Shown here in pieces: positions 1 through 9,262 of a DNA stretch of 29,343 bases. The notes beneath the pieces were generated by a model. It saw only the letters and a program-made list of their open reading frames with translations, was not told where the DNA came from and made no database searches. Each line of letters begins with the position of its first letter. The stretch's first letter is position 1. Position numbers and translations under genes: made by a program. The DNA comes from JAGXQV01 sp964527565 (GTDB lineage: Bacteria; Pseudomonadota; Gammaproteobacteria; Burkholderiales; Sulfuricellaceae): NCBI GenBank assembly GCA_964527565.1, contig CAZGOY010000042.1, positions 1 to 29,343 of the forward strand, written 5' to 3'.

Positions 1-53
1 GCGCTACCTTCTTAAACTCGGCTCGTTATTGTCTTGACAGAGGGGGCCACTAT
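1..53. mobile_element. possible insertion-sequence end abutting hsdM
   Basis: Homology to the HsdM family stops abruptly at about position 54, after the residues LTPG. The bases to the left do not continue the family. Read on the minus strand they start TATAGTGGCCCCCTCTGTC and continue with no recognisable coding. An abrupt end of gene similarity next to such a GC-rich terminus fits an insertion-sequence end, but no transposase is in view and I cannot name a family. A simple deletion junction is the alternative. Confidence 0.25.
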
Positions 54-1460
<1,407 letters not shown>

Positions 1461-1510
1461 GGTTTTTCTGATTTCCTGTAATAGGGGAACGATGGGGGCA
1501 TTAGCCTCGT

Positions 1511-2527
1511 TCACGGGGCGGGCGCTCCCGGCGTATAGGGGACGACGATATGCACCTGGTAGCTGCCGTCGCCCACCCTGGCTTGCAGGCTGGCCTCGGC
1601 GTCGAAGTGCAGTTGCAGGCGCTCGCGGATGTTGGAGAGCGCCATCTTGTTGCCGGCGTGGTGGCTGCCTTCCCGGCGGTAGGGATTGGTGAGCACGATG
1701 TGCACCTCGTCGCGTTTGCGGTAGATGGCAATGTTGATATCGCCTGGCGCGGAAGACGGTTCGATGCCGTGGTAGACGGCATTTTCCAGCAGGGGTTGCA
1801 GCACCAGCGGCGGAATCAGCGTTTCTCCCGGCATCCTGTCGATGTGCCACGTCACTTGCAGGCGCTCGCCGAGGCGCAGCTTTTCCAGATCGAGATACTG
1901 GCGGCACAGCGCAACTTCGCTTTCCAGCGGGGCGAGCTGGCGATTGTCGGCCATCAGCACGCGGAACAGGTCGGCCATGTCCATCAGCGCCTGCTCCGCT
2001 CGTTGCGGCTCGCTGCGGATCAAGGAGAGCACGGCATTGATGCTGTTGAACAGGAAATGCGGGCGGATGCGCGCTTGCAGGGCTTGCAGGCGCGCCTCGC
2101 CGAGTGCCGGGGAAAGCGCCTTGCCGCGCAGATGAAAGTAGCCCAGCAGCGTGCCGCCTACGATCAGCGCGAATAATCCGGCGCGCCCCGGCAAGGCCGG
2201 CTCGTGGCCAAACAATTCGCCCCCGGCCAGCGTAACCGGCACGGTCAGCGCCAGCACCAAGGCCAGTACCGCCGCGCAGCCCCAGGCGTAGGGCAGGCGC
2301 TTCAGCCAGCCGTCCAGCGCATACAGCGCCAGCAGGCTGGCGAGCAGCACCGGCTGGACGCTGGCCGAGACTTCGATCAGCTCGCGCCAGAACACGCCGC
2401 CCTTGAGCAGCGCCGCGACGATGTTCATGGCGGCGACCAACACCAGGATGCGCAGCATCACCCCAAGGTTGCGAAAGCCCGGCAGTGCGGGCGGCCAGGC
2501 CGGGTTTTGAATAGTCGATGCCGTCAT
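1511..2527 (-). CDS. AlgZ/LytS-type sensor histidine kinase
   Basis: This is a membrane histidine kinase of the His_kinase/HATPase LytS-AlgZ class, 338 residues. The first ~135 residues hold about four hydrophobic helices with no periplasmic sensor domain. The phospho-acceptor is His157 in IRPHFLFNSINAVLSLI, the hallmark of this class, and the ATP-binding N box is LQPLLENAVYHGI near residues 242-254. The start at 2527 lies 3 nt after the upstream permease stop, so the two are probably co-transcribed. Family members usually sit beside a LytTR response regulator (AlgR). Here the next gene downstream is the hsdM remnant, so the partner is displaced or lost. The signal sensed cannot be told from the sequence. 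Confidence 0.87.
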   Translation of the reverse strand: MTASTIQNPAWPPALPGFRNLGVMLRILVLVAAMNIVAALLKGGVFWRELIEVSASVQPVLLASLLALYALDGWLKRLPYAWGCAAVLALVLALTVPVTLAGGELFGHEPALPGRAGLFALIVGGTLLGYFHLRGKALSPALGEARLQALQARIRPHFLFNSINAVLSLIRSEPQRAEQALMDMADLFRVLMADNRQLAPLESEVALCRQYLDLEKLRLGERLQVTWHIDRMPGETLIPPLVLQPLLENAVYHGIEPSSAPGDINIAIYRKRDEVHIVLTNPYRREGSHHAGNKMALSNIRERLQLHFDAEASLQARVGDGSYQVHIVVPYTPGAPAP

Positions 2528-2530
2528 CGA

Positions 2531-3586
2531 CTAAACGGTCGCACCATCCTCTTCGTCGCTGGAAGCCTCATGCAGCAATACCAGAAACAGCACCAGGATG
2601 ACCGGGCCGATGATCAGGCCGAGGATACCCATGCTGGCGATGCCGCCGAAAATCCCGAACAGGATGGCGAGAAACGGCAATTGGGTGGAACTCTGGATCA
2701 GGCGCGGACGCACCAGATAATCGGCCAGCAGCAGGACCAGGGTGCCAAAAGTGAAGATGTAAATGCCCGCCCAGGGGGCGCCCTGCGCGAACAGTGCCAG
2801 CCCGATGACGGCCAGCAGCAGAGGCCCGGCCATGGGCATCAGGGAGATGGCTGCGGTAATCATGCCGAGTAGCATGGCGGAATGCACGCCGGCGAAATTC
2901 AGCATCAAACCGATGATGATCCCTTCGGCCAGACCGACAATCACTAGGCCGTTGACGGTCGAACGCACGGCTGGGGGAATGTGGTGCGCATAGGCATGCC
3001 AACGCTTTTTCAGCCACTTGATGCCGAAGCGACCGGTCTTTTCAATCAGATATTCACCGTCGCGGTAGAAGAAAAACAGCACCCATAGGGCGAAGAAAAG
3101 CATCGCGGTGCGCGTAGCCACGCCGATCAGGGCGGATTGCGTCAACTCCTGGATGGTGCTGAGCTTGGCGGAAAACAACAGCGACAACTGGTTGGGTTCG
3201 CCCAGATACAATGCCCACTGCTGCGCCAGGAATTCGCCGGCCAGCGGCATTCCCGCCAGCCAGAACGGTGCCGCCACGCCCTCACTATTGGCGCGCATCA
3301 GCCAGGTTGCCGCCGTCTGTACGTCTTCCACCACAAAAATCAGCAGCGCGATCATCGGCCCGGCCAGCGTGACGGCCACCAGCGTGGTGGTGGCCAGCGC
3401 CGCCATGTCTTCGCTGCCGCCCAGGCGCGCGCGGATTTTCAGGTGCAGCGGCCAGGTGGTGATGGCAATGACCACCGCCCAGATGATGGGCAGCAGAAAG
3501 GGTTTGAGAACGGTCAGCGCCGCCAGGAGGATGAGGGCGGTGAATATCAGGCTGGACAGAGACAGGTAGAGCGCGTTGTTTTGCAT
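2531..3586 (-). CDS. AI-2E transporter (PerM/YdiK) family membrane protein
   Basis: This 351-residue polytopic inner-membrane protein belongs to the AI-2 exporter superfamily (PerM, YdiK, TqsA). Its members have been linked to export of small molecules or to Na+/H+ antiport, so the substrate is open. It has paired N-terminal hydrophobic helices (residues ~5-45), a helix near 60-85, a central extramembrane region, and C-terminal helices with the Gly/Pro-rich pattern of the family (ISLMPMAGPLLLAV, FGIFGGIASMGILGLIIGPV). I start at 3586 (MQNNALYLSL). The open frame extends 100 codons further upstream, but that part is Arg-rich, overlaps the yqjK-like gene and does not resemble the family. It lies 13 nt after the previous gene and 3 nt before the kinase gene. 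Confidence 0.85.
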   Translation of the reverse strand: MQNNALYLSLSSLIFTALILLAALTVLKPFLLPIIWAVVIAITTWPLHLKIRARLGGSEDMAALATTTLVAVTLAGPMIALLIFVVEDVQTAATWLMRANSEGVAAPFWLAGMPLAGEFLAQQWALYLGEPNQLSLLFSAKLSTIQELTQSALIGVATRTAMLFFALWVLFFFYRDGEYLIEKTGRFGIKWLKKRWHAYAHHIPPAVRSTVNGLVIVGLAEGIIIGLMLNFAGVHSAMLLGMITAAISLMPMAGPLLLAVIGLALFAQGAPWAGIYIFTFGTLVLLLADYLVRPRLIQSSTQLPFLAILFGIFGGIASMGILGLIIGPVILVLFLVLLHEASSDEEDGATV

Positions 3587-3599
3587 GCCCGGCAGGCCC

Positions 3600-3944
3600 C
3601 TATGGCGCGCAGCGGGTGGAATGTTGCCCGGTGTCGGCCGTCGCTCGCCGGTATTCCCTGAACCAGTAGGCAATCCGGCTGGAACGCCAGAAGCGCCACA
3701 GTACCCAGGAGCGCCCTGTCCACTTTGCCACGGCACGCGGGCGCAGCAACGCCAGCGCCGCAACGGCGGCCAGCACCAGCACAGGATGAGATTTAATGCT
3801 GCGCGCCGCCGCCATGCCGCGGTCGAACAGCGAGAATGGTGTGCTCCAGCGCTGCGCAATGCCCTCAAACGCCGCGCGCTGCGCATCGGCGCGCATCAAC
3901 AGGCGCTCGCGGCGGCGTATCAGTTCGATCAGGCGCTGATTCAT
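3600..3944 (-). CDS. YqjK-like small membrane-associated protein
   Basis: A basic protein of 114 residues, it starts MNQRLIELIRRRERLLMRADAQR, a charged amphipathic N-terminus typical of the YqjK family. One hydrophobic segment follows (HPVLVLAAVAALALL, residues ~53-67), then an Arg/Trp-rich tail. The start codon overlaps the stop of the upstream YqjE-like gene (ATGA), so the two are translationally coupled. In enterobacteria yqjD-yqjE-yqjK form one stress-related operon, and the same order is kept here. The molecular function is unknown. Confidence 0.72.
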   Translation of the reverse strand: MNQRLIELIRRRERLLMRADAQRAAFEGIAQRWSTPFSLFDRGMAAARSIKSHPVLVLAAVAALALLRPRAVAKWTGRSWVLWRFWRSSRIAYWFREYRRATADTGQHSTRCAP

Positions 3945-4330
3945 CGCAGGCTGTCGCAGTCGCGGGAGAGCACGGCCAGGGTATCGGAAAACAGACGGTT
4001 CTTGCCGTGCAGCGCGGTCTGAAGCACGCGCCAAGCCGCCACACCGGCGAGCAGGAACAGCAGCGCCAGCGTACCGAGCACGAACAGGCGATGTGTTTCC
4101 CAGAACAGAACGGTCAGAAACAGGGCCGCAAAGATTATCCCCAACCCGAAGAAGAACAACGCCGCCACGCCGGACAGCAACAACTGCCCGACGCGGATTT
4201 TCTCCTCCTCGACCTCAGTGGAAAAAATTTCCAGGCGGGTCTGCACCGCCTCCAGAAGCGTCTTCGCTGCCCCTTTCAGGCTGCCCAGCAGCCCGCCGGA
4301 AGGGGGCGCGCCGGAGGAATCTCGTTCCAT
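3941..4330 (-). CDS. YqjE/phage-holin-superfamily III-like membrane protein
   Basis: The protein has 129 residues: a soluble amphipathic N-terminal part (LLGSLKGAAKTLLEAVQTRLEIFSTEVEEEK) followed by two long hydrophobic helices (about residues 50-73 and 78-100). This is the layout of the YqjE family (Pfam Phage_holin_3_6). Members sit in the inner membrane and are encoded with YqjD-type proteins; no enzyme activity is known. It lies 13 nt downstream of the DUF883 gene and overlaps the YqjK-like gene by 4 nt. Confidence 0.78.
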   Translation of the reverse strand: MERDSSGAPPSGGLLGSLKGAAKTLLEAVQTRLEIFSTEVEEEKIRVGQLLLSGVAALFFFGLGIIFAALFLTVLFWETHRLFVLGTLALLFLLAGVAAWRVLQTALHGKNRLFSDTLAVLSRDCDSLR

Positions 4331-4343
4331 CGTGGCGCGCGGC

Positions 4344-4667
4344 TTAGCGGCGGCCGATCAGCATGCCGATCAACAGCCCGACGCCGGCGGCGATGCCCAC
4401 GGCTTTCCACGGGTTGTCATGGACATACTGGTCGGTGACGCGCGCAGCCTGCTTGGTGCGCAAAATGACGGCTTCCTCGGCATCGGCCAGGCGCGCCTTG
4501 GCTTCAAGCAGATGCTCCTGGATTTTCGCGCGTGCGGCGACGGCTTTTTCGCCGGCGTCGTGCGCGGTAGCCTTGAGCAGCTCCTCGGCATCGGCGATGA
4601 CGACTCTGAAATCAGCCATCAGCTTCTGTTTGGTGACGAGGTCGTTATTTTCCATTTCTGTATACAT
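4344..4667 (-). CDS. DUF883 (YqjD/ElaB-like) membrane-anchored protein
   Basis: This 107-residue protein has a long charged helical region (residues ~10-75, Ala/Glu/Lys-rich, likely coiled coil). The motif VHDNPWKAVGIAAGVGLLIGMLIGRR makes a C-terminal glycine-rich transmembrane anchor ending in Arg-Arg, as in ElaB/YqjD/DUF883 proteins. E. coli members bind stationary-phase ribosomes and tether them to the membrane; that role is inferred here. I start at 4667 because AGGAG stands 8 nt upstream. A longer frame from 4739 lacks such a site. It is the first gene of the minus-strand run down to the kinase. Confidence 0.82.
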   Translation of the reverse strand: MYTEMENNDLVTKQKLMADFRVVIADAEELLKATAHDAGEKAVAARAKIQEHLLEAKARLADAEEAVILRTKQAARVTDQYVHDNPWKAVGIAAGVGLLIGMLIGRR

Positions 4668-4861
4668 GATGATGGCTCCTGAAAATTGTTGCGGAATTGC
4701 TGTTCGTTCAGTCAAGCTGAAACGACGGTACGCAATCACGTAAATTCAACGTGACTCGCTACTAGATTACCGCCCTTCCCCCGGCAAATCAATGCGCAAT
4801 GCGCGTGAAGGGAGCAACGGGATTTATAAGGAAATGGCGAACCGCCCATAAATTATTTCTC

Positions 4862-4892
4862 TTGGGAGGCGCGGCAGGACTAACGCTATAAT
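4862..4892 (+). promoter_or_regulatory. candidate sigma-70 promoter for the SulP gene
   Basis: An exact TATAAT lies at 4887-4892, with a weak -35 candidate TTGGGA at 4862-4867 and a 19-bp spacer, longer than ideal. The site is in the 329-nt gap (4668-4996) between the divergent DUF883 and SulP genes and would give a 5' leader near 100 nt. The remainder of this gap is AT-rich, and I see no gene or stable RNA in it. Confidence 0.3.
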
Positions 4893-4996
4893 CCAACGCT
4901 ACATTTTGCAGCGCCAGCATTTCACGATGCAATAAAATTACACGGCGCCACGCAGGATTTCTCCCGGATGCCCTCAATTCAAGAACAGGTCTATTG

Positions 4997-7126
4997 ATGC
5001 TTACCAACAAGTGGTTGTTGCGTTTCTTCCCCTTTCTTTCCTGGTTTCCGATCAATTCGGTCATTTTTCGGGCCGATGTCATGGCCGGCATCATCGGCGC
5101 CCTGGTCCTGGTGCCCAAAGCAATGGCCTATGCCCAGCTTTCCGGCTTACCGATCTACTTCGGCCTCTACACCGCCTTCATTCCCGCCATTCTTGCCGCG
5201 CTGTGGGGCTCGTCGCGGCAACTGCTCTCCGGGCCGGTGGCCATCGTCTCCCTGATGACGGCCGCCGCCGTGACCCCGCTGGCGGTGCCGTTTACCGAGG
5301 ATTTCGTCGGTCTGGCCCTGCTGCTCGCCCTGCTGGTGGGCATCATCCAGTTCAGCATGGGCGCCCTCAAGCTGGGTACCATCGTCAATTTCGTTTCCCA
5401 TCCGGTGATTCTGGGTTTCATCAATGCGGCGGCGATCATCATCGCGCTTTCCCAGCTCGACATGCTGCTGGGTATTCCCAAGGGGCGCAGCGATTCCTTC
5501 CTCAAGGACATCTGGGAGATGGCCGCTTACCTGCCCGAAACCCATTTGCCCACGCTGGGTATGTCGATCCTGGCGCTGGCGCTGATGCTCGGGCTGAAAA
5601 AAATCCCCGCGCTAGCCAAGCCCAGCGTACTGATTACCGTGGTCATCACCATCCTGGTCAGCTATGTCGTCGGCTTCGAGAAAAAGTCCACGGCCAAGCC
5701 CGAGCAGATCGCCGCGCCCGCCGCGCGCGAAATCATCACCGGCTATATCGATTCGGACAGCCGGATCAAGACGCTGATCGCCGACTCCACCGCCAAGTCC
5801 ACGCAGTTGCGTGCCGCCGAAAAGGCGCATGACGCGCGCGCCGTCGCCGACCTCAATCACGAACTCGACCTGCTGGAAATCAGCCTCAAATCCCTGGAGG
5901 CGGAGAACAAGGCACGCAAGGCCAACATCAACCGCATGCACTTCGAAATATGGCCGTCGCAAGGCGGCGCGCCGCAGCTTCACCTGAAGGGGGCGATTCC
6001 TGCGGGCGTGCAAACCGATGGCGCGGACTGGCACGTCAAGAAAATCGACAAAGGTGAAATCTATCTGATGGGCGGCGGCGACGTGGTGGGCAACATTCCT
6101 CCCGGCCTGCCCAGCTTCCGCCTGCCCACACTAACGCTGGACGCGGTGTTCTCGCTGATTGCCGCCGCCTTCATCATCGCGCTGGTGGCCTTCATGGAAA
6201 CCATCTCGATGGCCAAGGCGCTGGCCGCCCAAACCAAGCAACGGCTCGATCCCAACCAGGAGTTGATCGGCCAGGGCGTGTCCAACATCGGCGGCGCCTT
6301 TTTCCAGGCCTATCCATCGTGCGGTTCCTTCACCGGCTCGGCGATTAATCTCCAGGCCGGCGCCAAAACCGGGCTCGCTTCGGTTTTCAACGGCATCTTC
6401 GTGGCCATCACCCTGCTGTTGCTGTATCTGGCGCCCTTCCTCTACCACTTGCCCAAGGCGGTGCTGGCGGTGATCATCCTGCTGGCAGTGGCCAGCCTGA
6501 TCACGCCCAAGGCGCTCAAGCACACCTGGCAAGCCAGTCGCGCCGATGGCATCGTGGCCCTGACCACCTTCACCGTCACCCTGCTGGCGGCCCCGCATCT
6601 CGACAAAGGCATCATGGTGGGCGCGGCCCTGGCCATCGTCCTCTACCTCTACCGCACCATGAAGCCGCGCGTGGCCATGCTGGGGCGCTACAAGGACGGC
6701 ACCCTGCGCGACATCAAGGTCAACCCGGACCTGCCGACCAGCCCGCACATCATCGCCATGCGTTTCGACGGCTCGCTGTATTTCGCCAACGTCTCCTATT
6801 TCGAGGATACCGTGCTGGAGGCCGTGGCCAACAAACCCAACGCCAAGTACCTGCTGGTGGTGGGGGATTCAATCAACCAGCTCGACGCTTCCGGCGAGGA
6901 GGTGGTGCATCATCTGGTGGAACGGCTGCGCGAAACCGGCGTGGAAATCGTCTTTTCCGGCCTGAAAAAGCAGGTGCTGGACGTGATGCGCGCCACCGGG
7001 CTGTTCGATCTCATCAGCCAGGCCAACATCTTTGCCACCGAGGATCAGGCTATCGCGGCTATTTACGAACGTCTCGGCGATGCGGCGGCGGACGACCTGT
7101 TCTGCACCATGCCGGCGCACGCCTGA
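4997..7126 (+). CDS. SulP-family anion transporter with STAS domain and a large insertion
   Basis: SulP/SLC26 carriers move sulfate, bicarbonate or related anions across the inner membrane. This one has 709 residues from the ATG at 4997; a TTG at 4994 lies one codon earlier. Residues ~25-225 carry the first half of the transporter core (VLVPKAMAYAQLSGLPIYFGLY, SGPVAIVSLM). From residue ~228 to ~370 there is a hydrophilic insertion containing a likely coiled coil (about 250-312: SRIKTLIADSTAKSTQLRAA..., LEISLKSLEAENKARK). The usual linker resumes with IPPGLPSF, followed by the second half of the core (ETISMAKALA, QGVSNIGGAFFQAYPSCGSF). A C-terminal STAS domain (~590-695) contains the LVVGDSINQLDASGEEVV stretch. 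The canonical linker here is roughly 10-20 residues. The substrate cannot be told from the sequence. Confidence 0.9.
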   Translation: MLTNKWLLRFFPFLSWFPINSVIFRADVMAGIIGALVLVPKAMAYAQLSGLPIYFGLYTAFIPAILAALWGSSRQLLSGPVAIVSLMTAAAVTPLAVPFTEDFVGLALLLALLVGIIQFSMGALKLGTIVNFVSHPVILGFINAAAIIIALSQLDMLLGIPKGRSDSFLKDIWEMAAYLPETHLPTLGMSILALALMLGLKKIPALAKPSVLITVVITILVSYVVGFEKKSTAKPEQIAAPAAREIITGYIDSDSRIKTLIADSTAKSTQLRAAEKAHDARAVADLNHELDLLEISLKSLEAENKARKANINRMHFEIWPSQGGAPQLHLKGAIPAGVQTDGADWHVKKIDKGEIYLMGGGDVVGNIPPGLPSFRLPTLTLDAVFSLIAAAFIIALVAFMETISMAKALAAQTKQRLDPNQELIGQGVSNIGGAFFQAYPSCGSFTGSAINLQAGAKTGLASVFNGIFVAITLLLLYLAPFLYHLPKAVLAVIILLAVASLITPKALKHTWQASRADGIVALTTFTVTLLAAPHLDKGIMVGAALAIVLYLYRTMKPRVAMLGRYKDGTLRDIKVNPDLPTSPHIIAMRFDGSLYFANVSYFEDTVLEAVANKPNAKYLLVVGDSINQLDASGEEVVHHLVERLRETGVEIVFSGLKKQVLDVMRATGLFDLISQANIFATEDQAIAAIYERLGDAAADDLFCTMPAHA

Positions 7127-7228
7127 CGCGAAACAGCACCGACAGGACACAAACAGGGGGGTCGGCTCAGTCGGCGCCCCTTGGCGTTTTTGTAGTACCG
7201 GATTTAATAACTCTCAGGAGCCCCCACC

Positions 7229-7744
7229 ATGATTGCCAGCAAAGTCCGGGACATTCTCATCCCGCTTGCAGATTATCCCCACCTGACGCGAAGCGCCACC
7301 GTGCATGACGCTTTCGATCTGCTATGCCGCTCCGATCTGGCCGCTGGCTGGCGCTACCGCCATGTGCTGGTTTTCGACGAGGAGCAAACCCTGCTCGGCG
7401 TGGCCGGGCTGCACGATCTGTTACGCGCCCTGATGCCGGAATACCTGAAAACCAGCGTGATGGAACATTATTCCGGCGTTGCGGGAGAGGAAAGCTCGCT
7501 CAGCCTGATCTGGCAGGAATCGTTCGAGGCGCAATGCCAACAGGTGGGTCAGACCAGCGTTGCCGCCTGCGCGACCCCTGTAACCACCACCGTCAAGTCC
7601 GACGATCCGGTGGCGCGTGCCGCCTACCTGATGGCCGCGCACAACCTCAACATGTTGCCGGTGCTGGAAGGCCCGCAGGTAGTGGGCGTGGTGCGCATTG
7701 TCGATGTATTCAATCTGGCGGCGGAGGCGATGAACCATGTCTGA
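7229..7744 (+). CDS. CBS-domain protein
   Basis: This soluble protein of 171 residues carries two CBS motifs. The first lies at about residues 3-70 (TVHDAFDLLCRS..., YRHVLVFDEEQTLLGVAGLHDLLRAL), the second at about 112-168 (PVTTTVKSDDPVARAAYLMAAHNLNMLPVLEGPQVVGVVRIVDVF). CBS pairs bind adenine nucleotides and regulate attached or partner proteins, often transporters. An AGGAG site precedes the ATG. Its last 8 nt overlap the start of the DASS carrier gene, so the two are translationally coupled. A regulatory role towards that carrier, or the SulP carrier 102 nt upstream, is inferred from position only. Confidence 0.8.
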   Translation: MIASKVRDILIPLADYPHLTRSATVHDAFDLLCRSDLAAGWRYRHVLVFDEEQTLLGVAGLHDLLRALMPEYLKTSVMEHYSGVAGEESSLSLIWQESFEAQCQQVGQTSVAACATPVTTTVKSDDPVARAAYLMAAHNLNMLPVLEGPQVVGVVRIVDVFNLAAEAMNHV

Positions 7745-9221
7745 AAACAAACAAGCCCATCTGGCGGCGGCACAGCCGTCTTTTGACACGCGCAAATTCC
7801 TGATCCTGCTCACAGGCTTCGCCATTTTCCTTGGCGTATACCTGATGCCCGCCTGGCCGGACGCCATTGACCCTGCGGGCAAGGCGTTCGTGCTGAGCCC
7901 CCAGGGTAAGGCAGCCATCGCCCTGTTTCTGATGGCCGGCATCTGGTGGGTATTCGAAGTCATCCCCATCGGCATCACCGCCATCGCCATCGGCGTGTTC
8001 CAGGCGCTGTTCCTGATCCGCCCGGCCAAGGAGGCTTTCCGCGATTTCATGGACCCCTCGGTGATGTTCATCTTCGGCTCCATCGTCATCGGCCTGGCCT
8101 TCACCAAATCCGGGCTGACCAAGCGGCTGGCCTACAAGATGCTGGCCGTGGCGGGGGAAAACACCAACACCATTCTGCTCGGCTGCCTGGTGGTGACGGC
8201 GGCGCTGGCGCACCTGATGGCGCACACCGCCGTGGCCGCCACCATGTTTCCCATCCTGCTGGCGATTTACGCTCTCTATGGCGAGGGCGACAAGCCGACC
8301 AATTTCGGCAAATCACTGTTCATCGGCATGGCCTACGCCGCCGGAGCGGGCAGCATCATCACTTTCCTCGGCGCGGCGCGCGGCCCGGCGGCGGCAGGCA
8401 TGTACAAGGAATTCACCGGCAACGAAATCGGCTTCTTCGAACTGACCCAGTACACCTTTCTCATCGGCTGGGGCATGGTGTTCCTGATCTGGCTGTATCT
8501 CATCACCTTCTTGAAGCCCGAGAAGAAAACCATTCCCGGCCTGCGCGACAAGGTGCAACGCCTGGCTGCCGACCTCGGTCCGATGACGGCGCACGAAAAA
8601 ATCGTCCTGCTCATCGTTTTCGGCGTGGTGCTGGTGATGTCGCTGAAATCGGTGGTGCCCCTGCTGCAACCCATCGACCGGGCGGCCATCATGCTGCTGT
8701 CCACGCTGTTGTTCTTCATCGTCGGCATCCTGACGGTAAGGGATTTGGAGGAAATTCCCTGGAACATCATCCTGCTGTTCTCCGGCGCCATGAGCATCGG
8801 TTTCTGCCTGTGGCAGACCGGTGCGGCGGAATGGATGGCCGTGCAGTGGCTGGGGCTGCTGCAGGACGCGCACTGGTTCGTGTTCGTGATGGGCATTGCC
8901 GCCTTCGTGTTGCTGATGACCAACTTCATCATGAACGTGGCGGCCATCGCCATCGCCCTGCCGGTGGCGCTGGTGATCGCCCGCTATATGGGGGTCTCGC
9001 CGGAAGTGGTGATGTATGCCGCGCTGGTAACCGCCGGCATGCCCTTCCTGCTGCTGATCGGCGCGGCGCCCAACGCCATCGCCTACGATTCGAAACAGTT
9101 CAGCACCGGCGAATTCTTCAAGCACGGGATTCCCATGAGCCTGCTGCTGCTGGTGGTGCTGGGGCTGGCGGTGCTGATCCTGTGGCCCATGCTGGGAATG
9201 CCGGTGCTGGTGGAAAAATAA
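7737..9221 (+). CDS. DASS/SLC13-family divalent anion:Na+ symporter
   Basis: This 494-residue polytopic membrane protein is of the divalent anion:sodium symporter family (CitT/SdcS/SLC13), which imports dicarboxylates or sulfate. A short cytoplasmic N-terminus leads to about twelve hydrophobic segments. The family region IWWVFEVIPIGITAIAIGVFQ is near residues 67-88. The second anion/sodium hairpin is recognisable at GMPFLLLIGAAPNAIAYDSKQFSTGEF (~437-463). In the first hairpin (SIITFLGAARGPAAAG, ~203-218) the common G-T-P-P-N loop is replaced by LGAARGP, so the substrate may be unusual. It overlaps the CBS gene by 8 nt and ends in front of a hairpin shared with the convergent SulP gene. Confidence 0.87.
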   Translation: MSENKQAHLAAAQPSFDTRKFLILLTGFAIFLGVYLMPAWPDAIDPAGKAFVLSPQGKAAIALFLMAGIWWVFEVIPIGITAIAIGVFQALFLIRPAKEAFRDFMDPSVMFIFGSIVIGLAFTKSGLTKRLAYKMLAVAGENTNTILLGCLVVTAALAHLMAHTAVAATMFPILLAIYALYGEGDKPTNFGKSLFIGMAYAAGAGSIITFLGAARGPAAAGMYKEFTGNEIGFFELTQYTFLIGWGMVFLIWLYLITFLKPEKKTIPGLRDKVQRLAADLGPMTAHEKIVLLIVFGVVLVMSLKSVVPLLQPIDRAAIMLLSTLLFFIVGILTVRDLEEIPWNIILLFSGAMSIGFCLWQTGAAEWMAVQWLGLLQDAHWFVFVMGIAAFVLLMTNFIMNVAAIAIALPVALVIARYMGVSPEVVMYAALVTAGMPFLLLIGAAPNAIAYDSKQFSTGEFFKHGIPMSLLLLVVLGLAVLILWPMLGMPVLVEK

Positions 9222-9227
9222 GGCGTG

Positions 9228-9253
9228 CCGGGGCGTGCGAGGCCGCGCCCCGG
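9228..9253. terminator. hairpin between convergent transporter genes
   Basis: A perfect 8-bp inverted repeat, CCGGGGCG (9228-9235) and CGCCCCGG (9246-9253), has a 10-nt loop. It sits in the 41-nt gap between the convergent DASS and SulP stop codons. There is no T-run, so it may act as a weak bidirectional terminator or simply as an mRNA end stabiliser. Confidence 0.4.
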
Positions 9254-9262
9254 TGAAACTGT

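Noticed and set aside
1461..1907. N-terminal extension of hsdM to 1907
   Set aside because: It overlaps the histidine kinase coding region on the same strand in another frame and is unlike HsdM.
3587..3886. 100-codon N-terminal extension of the PerM-like gene
   Set aside because: Arg-rich translation overlapping the YqjK-like gene in another frame.
7141..7196. GC-rich stretch after the first SulP gene as a strong terminator
   Set aside because: Only a 4-bp CGCC/GGCG stem before TTTTT could be found, too weak to list.
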